From positions 1 to 6,930 of the forward strand of contig WRML01000113.1 of NCBI GenBank assembly GCA_009777165.1: 6,930 nt of DNA, in the 5' to 3' direction. Shown here in pieces: positions 1 through 5,500 of this stretch; position 1 is the first letter of the stretch; each line of letters starts with the position of its first letter. This DNA is from Kiritimatiellota bacterium. GTDB lineage: Bacteria; Verrucomicrobiota; Kiritimatiellia; RFP12; UBA1067. Both the position numbers and the translations under genes were made by a program. The notes below the pieces were generated by a model. It was not told the origin of the DNA. It worked only from the letters and a program-made list of their open reading frames with translations, and did not search any database.

Positions 1-442
1 GGCGGCATGCCAGTACCCGGGGGGGGGGGGTGAAGACGCCGCGGGCGTGGGCGGAGCAGACCCAGGGGGCCCCGGCCGTCTCGGCGGCGATCCCGGCGAT
101 GTCGGCGGTGATACCCGCGAACTGCGCCCACACGAGGCGGCTGCGCGTGTCGGCGATGTCGCGCGCGAGCGCGGCGGCCTGGGGGAGGCGTTTGAGCATG
201 CGCAGGGCGCAGAGGGGGGAGCGGGGCAGCATGGCGAGGGTGCGGCGTAGGGCGACGCGCATGAAGCGTAAGTGATGTTGGAGGGGACGCAGGAGACCTA
301 GGGGACGGAGGGGATGGGGGCCTTGTGTCAGGTAGCGGACATGGAGTTCCCAGCCGCGCTGCCGGAGGAGGTCAATCTCGCGGCGGATGAAAGTCTCGCT
401 CGGCGCGTCGCGGTCCAGCAATACTGTGACGGGAAAGGGCAT
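1..442 (-). CDS. Glycosyltransferase family 4-like protein, N-terminal part (runs off left edge)
   Basis: A reading frame opens at ATG 440-442 and stays open for 147 codons to the window edge. The N-terminus has the pattern SETFIRREIDLLRQRGWEL (about residues 15-33). This matches the 'SETFI..EI..L...G' signature at the start of GT-B glycosyltransferases of family 4 that build exopolysaccharide or LPS, such as colanic acid WcaL-like enzymes. Further on, WAQFAGITADIAGIAAETAG followed by a SAHARGVFT stretch (about 106-138) matches the usual 'HFA...A......G.P...SAHA.D.F' segment of the acceptor-side domain. The catalytic nucleotide-sugar-binding half would lie outside the window. No clear Shine-Dalgarno site precedes the ATG, because the upstream DNA is the right-to-left end of an AT-rich inverted repeat. 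Codons 138-142 are encoded by a run of twelve C residues on the coding strand, so the frame beyond it depends on exact tract length. The family call is by motif recognition; donor and acceptor are unknown. Confidence 0.75.
   Translation of the reverse strand, partial: MPFPVTVLLDRDAPSETFIRREIDLLRQRGWELHVRYLTQGPHPLRPLGLLRPLQHHLRFMRVALRRTLAMLPRSPLCALRMLKRLPQAAALARDIADTRSRLVWAQFAGITADIAGIAAETAGAPWVCSAHARGVFTPPPRVLACR
19..30. repeat. 12-bp G/C homopolymer inside the glycosyltransferase gene
   Basis: Twelve consecutive G residues on the + strand are read as C on the coding strand and give Thr-Pro-Pro-Pro-Arg. As written, the frame continues openly to the edge (RVLACR). A change of one or two bases would shift it. 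Tracts of this kind in surface-glycan glycosyltransferase genes can act as slipped-strand phase-variation switches, but they are also common places for sequencing or assembly error. Confidence 0.9.
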
Positions 443-445
443 GGG

Positions 446-561
446 GAAGTTCTAAAGTTCTAAAATGCTAAAGTTCTAAAGTGCGAAGTGTGAGCGTGCT
501 AAAGTTCCAGTAGCCTCGCGCATAACTTTAGAACTTTAGCATTTTAGAACTTTAGAACTTC
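446..561. repeat. Large AT-rich inverted repeat built from tandem AAGTTCTA octamers
   Basis: Positions 446-482 and 525-561 are perfect reverse complements over 37 bp, separated by a 42-bp centre. Each arm is a tandem array of an 8-bp unit: AAGTTCTA, AAGTTCTA, AAATGCTA, AAGTTCTA, then a decayed unit. The centre holds one more partial copy (CTAAAGTTC near 499-507). The element is much more AT-rich than its flanks and fills almost exactly the gap between the M42 reading frame (TGA at 562-564) and the glycosyltransferase start (442). RNA from either strand could form a long hairpin, so it may stop transcription or protect the M42 mRNA 3' end, but no U-tract follows the hairpin on the minus strand, so it is not a canonical intrinsic terminator. 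It could be a small dispersed or MITE-like repeat. I cannot name the family. Confidence 0.9.
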
Positions 562-678
562 TCACAGTTGCTTCGGGAGGAGGTCGAGGTCGGCGGGGAT
601 GGCGAGGACGGAGGCGACGAGCAGGTCAATGACTTGGAACGCGTCGTCGAGGCTGATGGTCTCGATGGGGCTGTGCAT
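562..678 (-). pseudogene. Detached C-terminal segment of the M42 peptidase, in frame after the TAA
   Basis: After the TAA at 679-681 the same frame continues without shift as MHSPIETISLDDAFQVIDLL and on to a TGA at 562-564, 38 codons in all. This is the expected C-terminus of M42 peptidases: the PLRYMHSPIE motif containing the last metal-binding His, followed by the terminal helix. The ATG of this Met lies directly after the stop (TAAATG), so termination-reinitiation could in principle yield a 38-residue fragment, but no Shine-Dalgarno site serves it independently. The simplest reading is a single Tyr-to-stop substitution in an otherwise full-length gene of 358 codons plus stop (562-1638). 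The substitution could be either a true nonsense mutation or a base-call error. Confidence 0.85.
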
Positions 679-1638
679 TTAGCGCAGGGGGATGCTGAGC
701 TGCGCGACGGCCGCGCCGGAGCGGGTCATGCGCATGGCCCACGCGCAGGTGCCGGTGCCGCGCCCGCGCACTTGGACCTGGGTGGGGATGGAGCGGTTCT
801 TGGCGGTCTTCAGGATGAGGTCGTTGAGCTTCTGGTGGTAGGTGGGGCCCACGCCGATGACCGGGCCCTTGCCGAGGCAGATGTCGCCGACGCTCTTCTT
901 GTCCTGCTTCTGCGCGTCGGAGGCGAAGGTGACGTCCACGCAGAGCCCGATGTGCGGGTTGATGTCGTAGGCCGTGGTGTAGCCGCCGACGAGCCCGATC
1001 TCCTCCTGCACGGAGGCGACCATGTGGAGGGCGACGTTGACCTTCTCCTTGGCGAGGCGGCGCATGGCCTCGGTGACGATGAACGCGCCGAGGCGGTTGT
1101 CGAAGGCGCGGCACGCCACGCGGTTGTTGCCGAGGGGGCGCCAGCCGGAGTCCACGACGGCGGGGCTGCCGAGGTCCACCATCTCCAGCGCGTCGTCGCG
1201 GCCGGTCGCGCCGATGTCCACGGCGATGTCGGAGAGCTCCTTGGGGGCGGCGGTCTCGCGCTCCTTGGGGGTCATGAGGTGGATGGGGCGGCCGCCGAAC
1301 ACGCCGTTGACGGGCCCCTTGCGGCCCTGGATGACGATGCGCTCGCCCAGCACCATCTGCACGGTGACGCCGCCGACGGGGGTCATGTAGAGGAAGCCGT
1401 CTTCGTCCACGTGCTGCACGAGGAAGCCGATCTCGTCGCAATGCCCCTCGATCATGACGCGCAGGGGGGCCTGCGGGTTGATGCACGCGCGCAGGTTGCC
1501 GTGGACGTCAATGGCGATGTCCTCGACGGACGCCTTCTTCAGGTAATTGCCGAGCAGCTTCATGCCGTCGTATTCAAACCCGCTCGGTGTCGGGATTGCC
1601 ACAAGTTGTTTCAGGAGTGAAAGTGCCTGCTGATTCAT
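679..1638 (-). CDS. M42-family metallo-aminopeptidase, stopped early by an in-frame TAA
   Basis: This is a predicted cytoplasmic dinuclear-metal aminopeptidase of the M42 (TET/FrvX/YsdC) family, whose members trim peptides as large self-compartmentalised oligomers. The metal and catalytic motifs are in order: EGHCDEIGFLV (His66), RAFDNRLGAF (Asp180), SVQEEIGLVGG (Glu212/Glu213) and CVDVTFASD (Asp235). They match in spacing the residues known from TET enzymes. The end of the frame has GTGTCAWAMRMTRSG and SIPLR, then TAA where Tyr of RYMHSP is expected. The product of 319 residues therefore lacks the fifth metal ligand (His, two codons beyond the stop) and the last helix, and is unlikely to be active unless the stop is bypassed. 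The family motif TGTDA reads TGTCA here (Cys298), a second departure near the same end. The ATG at 1636-1638 is supported by AAGGAAG upstream at suitable spacing. A candidate promoter lies just upstream, which suggests independent transcription from the lipase gene. Confidence 0.9.
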   Translation of the reverse strand: MNQQALSLLKQLVAIPTPSGFEYDGMKLLGNYLKKASVEDIAIDVHGNLRACINPQAPLRVMIEGHCDEIGFLVQHVDEDGFLYMTPVGGVTVQMVLGERIVIQGRKGPVNGVFGGRPIHLMTPKERETAAPKELSDIAVDIGATGRDDALEMVDLGSPAVVDSGWRPLGNNRVACRAFDNRLGAFIVTEAMRRLAKEKVNVALHMVASVQEEIGLVGGYTTAYDINPHIGLCVDVTFASDAQKQDKKSVGDICLGKGPVIGVGPTYHQKLNDLILKTAKNRSIPTQVQVRGRGTGTCAWAMRMTRSGAAVAQLSIPLR

Positions 1639-1643
1639 GATTG

Positions 1644-1650
1644 CTTCCTT
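1644..1650 (-). promoter_or_regulatory. Shine-Dalgarno site of the M42 gene
   Basis: On the minus strand AAGGAAG lies 5 bases before the ATG at 1638 (AAGGAAG-CAATC-ATG), with its GGA core about 7 bases away. This fixes the start codon. Confidence 0.7.
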
Positions 1651-1675
1651 TGCTTTTCCAGTTCAGAAAAAAAAC

Positions 1676-1704
1676 AGCATAGCATACTTCCGCCGCAACG
1701 GCAA
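1676..1704 (-). promoter_or_regulatory. Candidate sigma70-type promoter for the M42 gene
   Basis: On the minus strand TTGCCG (1699-1704) and TATGCT (1676-1681) are separated by exactly 17 bp. Each hexamer matches 4 of 6 consensus positions. The implied transcript start near 1669 would give a leader of about 30 nt, beginning with a T-rich stretch (1667-1674) and including the Shine-Dalgarno site. The 130-bp gap between the lipase stop and this gene fits a separate transcription unit. No convincing intrinsic terminator for the lipase was seen in the gap. This is a pattern-based prediction only. Confidence 0.4.
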
Positions 1705-1768
1705 ACAGGCAGTGCCATTTTTTTTGATGCGTTGCGCCAACTCCCAGCTGGCAGAGAATTCCGATGTC

Positions 1769-2527
1769 CTATCGCACGGCCGTTTCGAAATGCCCCGTTT
1801 TCAGGAAATGCGCCGTCTGCCGAATCACGTGGGGATTGCGCATCATCCATGTGTGTGTGACATGCAGACAGAGAAAATCGTCCATCCCCTCAACCTTTGT
1901 ACGTTCCACCGCCACCTTGCCGTCGTCCGGGCCCGGGATAATCCACGAGAACAATGGGTTGACCGTGCGGTCCCCCGCGATGATCCCGATTGGAAAAGCA
2001 GGTGCGCCCAGTTGGAACGGTGTGCTGTTCGACGATGTCCCCAGCTCGTTGCCGGCAGGCCCGTTGACCCATTGGTAGGCCCGCCACGACCCCAGCGCGT
2101 CAACCATCTCGCTGCCCTGGTTCGGGGGGGCCAGCATCACCACGCGCCCCATGTTTTCCAGCGGGTGTTCCTGCGCCATCTTGCGCAGTACGATCCCGCC
2201 CATCGAGTGCGTCACGAAGTGCACCCTTTCCGCCTTGGCGATACGAGGCGCAATCTGCTTGTGCAATCCGTCCGCCAGCGTCGCGACCGATTCCTTGTGC
2301 GAAGGGTAATTGCAATTCAAGACGGTGTATCCCTCTTGCGCGAGTGCCTTTGCCATTTTCTCCATCGCGCGTGATGTCCTGTTGAGCCCATGTACCACGA
2401 CTACCATATCGGTACCCCCCTCTCGGCACACAATCCCTGATGGTCGAGACACGATGCACGCTGCAGTAAGCATCAAGGAGGCGATCCCGATCCCCATCAC
2501 GATCCGACGTTTTGGTTTCCAGTTCAT
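1769..2527 (-). CDS. Alpha/beta-hydrolase lipoprotein (lipase/esterase-like)
   Basis: The 252-residue product has a basic N-terminus (MNWKPKRR), a hydrophobic stretch and LTAAC with Cys24, which fits a relaxed lipobox, so a membrane-anchored lipoprotein is likely. The fold is recognisable from VVVVHGLNRTSRAM (about 42-55, the strand and oxyanion-hole HG) and from FVTHSMGG (104-111), the nucleophile elbow with Ser108 in a T-H-S-M-G variant of GxSxG. The C-terminal part has GPDDGKVAVERTKVEGMDDF and HVTHTWMM, which supply plausible acid (Asp201 or Asp202) and His (His225) members of the triad. The layout resembles triacylglycerol-lipase/DUF676- and PGAP1-like hydrolases; the substrate cannot be told. 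The ATG at 2525-2527 is 14 bp after the stop of the repeat-protein gene and has no Shine-Dalgarno site, which suggests an operon with translational coupling. A later Met11 start would remove the charged start of the signal peptide, so Met1 is preferred. The stop is TAG at 1769-1771. Confidence 0.88.
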   Translation of the reverse strand: MNWKPKRRIVMGIGIASLMLTAACIVSRPSGIVCREGGTDMVVVVHGLNRTSRAMEKMAKALAQEGYTVLNCNYPSHKESVATLADGLHKQIAPRIAKAERVHFVTHSMGGIVLRKMAQEHPLENMGRVVMLAPPNQGSEMVDALGSWRAYQWVNGPAGNELGTSSNSTPFQLGAPAFPIGIIAGDRTVNPLFSWIIPGPDDGKVAVERTKVEGMDDFLCLHVTHTWMMRNPHVIRQTAHFLKTGHFETAVR

Positions 2528-2541
2528 ATCGCGAAAATGCG

Positions 2542-5500
2542 CTAGCGGATCATCAGGATGGTGCCTTGGGGGACGAGGCGGAGGATGCCCGTGAGGGGGT
2601 CATAGGAGAGGCGGTAGCCGGGGAGGGGGGTGCCGTCGGCGATGATCTGCCACGACAGGAGGGCCCCGGGGGTGTCCACGCTTCCGAGCGTGATGGGGAT
2701 GACCCAGGTGCCGGGGGGGCCGGAGGTGTTCGTGAGATAGAGCGTGCCGTTGGGGGACGGGGTGAGGCGCGTGATGGTGCCGGCCCCGGCTACCATGTCT
2801 ACGCGCAACGCGCTGATGGGCTGCTGTCCGCCGAGGATGTCGAGCGTCGCGCCGTCATACACCTCGACGACGCTGCCGGGGGGGATGGCGTTCGCGGCCC
2901 AGGCCCCCCCCTCCTCGACGGCGCGGCCGAGGGCGATCGGGAAGGGGGCCCCGCCGTTGTACCACGCGTAGCGGGTGGTGACAGGGATGAAGTTTGTGCG
3001 GGCGTCAATGAGTTGCCAGTTGAGGCCGTCGGCGCTGCTTTCGAGCATCCAGGTGATCGGGTCGCGCCATTCCGCGTCATTGGCGGTTGCCATGTTGTAG
3101 GACATGATCTCGTCGGGGGGGCCGTCGGGGAGGCGCAGGGTGACGGTGCGCCATGTGGCGGGGTCCGCGAGGTCCATGTAGGTGTTGGAGAGACACCATT
3201 TGGTGGTGGTGGCGTTGTCGAAGAGTCCGAGGGCGGTCTCGGTGTTGACGTTGCCGAGGGCGTAGGGGGGGGTCCAGAATTCGCTGGGGGCGAGGGCGGC
3301 GGCGCCGGGGCCGGGCGTGAGGCCGAGGTTGCGGCGTGTGCCGTCGGCGGCGTAGAGGGCGAACTCGCTGATCTGCGTGGCGTTGGTGCTGAAGCGGGTT
3401 TCCTGGAGCGTGAGGCGGAACCAGCGGTGTATCGCCTCGGGGGGGGTGACGGTGGCGGTGCCGGAGCGGACGGTGAAGTCGCCCGTGAACGTGCTGTCCG
3501 CGCTGAGGGACTGGTTGCCGCCGTCGAAGATGACGTTGCCGTTGCCGCTGATGGTGCCGGAGAAGGAGGCGGGGGTGTCCGCACCGCCGAGGATGAGGTC
3601 GGTGCCGTCGAGGACCACGCTGCCGGGGCCCCCCAGCGCGGTGACGTGGTGGGGGGTGCCGCCGCTGACCTCGAGCGTGCCGCCGGGCCCGACGACGACG
3701 GCGGTGGCGGGCGAGATGACGGGGCAGGCATTGGTTATCGTGACGGGGAAGCCGTCTTGCTCGACCCACACGTTTCGGGTGCCTGTGGCGGCGTACCCGC
3801 TTTGCACGTCAATGTCCGCCCAGTCCTCTCCGTTGCGGCTGCCCTGGAGCCGCCATGCGGCGAGGTCGCGCCCTGGGGTGTCGTTCCCGGTCCCCCAGTT
3901 GTAGGCGGTGATGGTCTGCGCGGAGGGGAATTGCAGACGGATCCAGACGCGTTCCTGATCCTCGGGGGAACGGTCCTTGCCGATGCGGAAGTCGAGCCAT
4001 TTGTTGTTGGTTTGCTGGGGCTGCCCGCTGGGGACGAAGCCGTTGACGACCTTGTCGGGGGGCTCCGCTGGCGGGTAGATCTGGTTGGACGTGAGGTGCG
4101 TGTCCGAGTATTGCGTGTCCCAGAGGACGCCGATGTGGTTGGGGACGACGTTCTCGGTGCCGTTGAGGAGCGCGAGCTGGGAGAACTGCATACAGCCCGG
4201 GTCAATGTTGATGTCTTTGATCCCTTCCACTTTGAAACGGTAGAACGGGTAGCCGCCTTTGTATTCGCCGAGGCGGACGGTGCCGTCCTCAATCCTGAAC
4301 ATGGGCGCGACGATGGTGTCCGAGTCGTGGAGCGTGAGGGTACCGGTGCCTTGCTTGACGAGGATGATGTTGCTGTCGCTCCGGACAAAGGGGCGGGTCC
4401 AGGCGGCGTCGGAGTCGTCGGCGAGGAGGCCCAGCGTCGCGCGCGTCGGGGAGGCGTTCGTGACGATGCCCAGCCCGCTGATGTTGTTGACGCTGGTCTC
4501 GCGCCCGTTGAGGTCGAGGGTCGCTCCGGCGGTGGCCAGCACGAGGTTGCCGCGGCCGGGGCCGTAGGGGAGGGTGTTGTCGGCGAGGAGGCGGAACGTG
4601 CCGGCCTCGATGACGGTGTCGCCCAGGTAGTCGGCGCGGGAGGCTTGGAACTCGAGGCGGCCGTTGCCGCGCTTCCTGAAGCCGCCGTCGCCCGTGACGA
4701 TGAGTTTGCCGTTTTGTGCGGGCATGATGTTCGTGTAAGCCTGGGTGTCAATCGTGACGAAGCGGTCGGCGGGGGCAGTCCAGACGAGCGTGCCGAGCGT
4801 CTGCCCGAGGCTGACGAAGATGTTCTCGCTCCTGCGCGCGCGGACGAGGCCGCCGTCGAAGGTCATGGTGCTGGTGCCGTTGTCGTTCTTGTTGAAGGTG
4901 TAGAGCTCGATGACCCCCCCGTCGAGCAGGTAGGCGCGGCCGACGTCGAGGTTCGTGAGGGTGTTGTCCGCAGTGGGCCAGTACGGCGTGAAGTTGAAGG
5001 TGTTGCAGCGGATGATGCCGTTGCTGACGACGACGGTCCCGTCGGGGCGCATGTTGCCGGGGTCGCCGAAGCCCCCCGCGATACGCAGGTCCGCACCGAC
5101 GAGGAGGTTGCCGTTCGCGACGTCGAGGCGGCCGGTGCCGTTGTCGTAGCCGACCCGCATCTCGCTGGGGGAGTTCACCGTGCCGCCGCGCTGGATGAAC
5201 TCGGCCTGTACGCCGGCCCCCCCCGCGATGCACAGGTAGTTGACGTTCATGGTCGCGTCCGTGGTGTTGAAGATGGCGTCGCCGTTGAGCCCGACCTCCA
5301 GGGTGTTCTCACCCGCGCCCGTCTCGAACTGGTTGGGGCCTGTGAGGTTGAACACAGCGGGGTTCCCGGGGGCCCCCGTCATGGTGAACTTGCCCTCCTG
5401 ACGGTAGATGACGCTGTCGAGCAGCGTGATCGCGCCGTGGTCGGCGGGGGTGTAGAGGCGGTCGCCCCAGAACGTGAAGCGGCCGGCCCCCTCCAGCTGG

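Noticed and set aside
30..275. Short + strand frames (30-275 and 47-250) at the left edge
   Set aside because: They overlap the glycosyltransferase frame, which has recognisable family motifs; their products are Ala/Arg- or Gly/Glu-rich and have no support.
446..561. CRISPR array or integron-like array
   Set aside because: Units are 8 bp, contiguous and arranged as an inverted pair, without regular spacers or adjacent cas or integrase genes.
679..681. Selenocysteine or pyrrolysine insertion at the M42 internal stop
   Set aside because: Those use TGA and TAG, respectively; this codon is TAA, and the expected residue is Tyr.
626..1486. 286-codon minus-strand frame overlapping the M42 gene
   Set aside because: Arg/His/Pro-rich shifted-frame reading of the M42 gene. 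It does not explain the early stop, because the true C-terminus continues in the original frame.
568..1620. Open frame of 350 codons on the + strand opposite the M42 gene
   Set aside because: Also in codon register with the real gene. Its product is low-complexity, while the minus strand has all M42 motifs in order.
1711..1725. Intrinsic terminator ending in T8 on the + strand
   Set aside because: The sequence before the T-run (GGCAGTGCC) can form only a 4-bp stem with a 1-base loop, and no + strand gene needs it.
1635..1850. 71-codon minus-strand frame between the lipase and M42 genes
   Set aside because: It overlaps the end of the lipase gene in another frame, crosses the M42 promoter and Shine-Dalgarno site, and shows no Shine-Dalgarno site or motif of its own.
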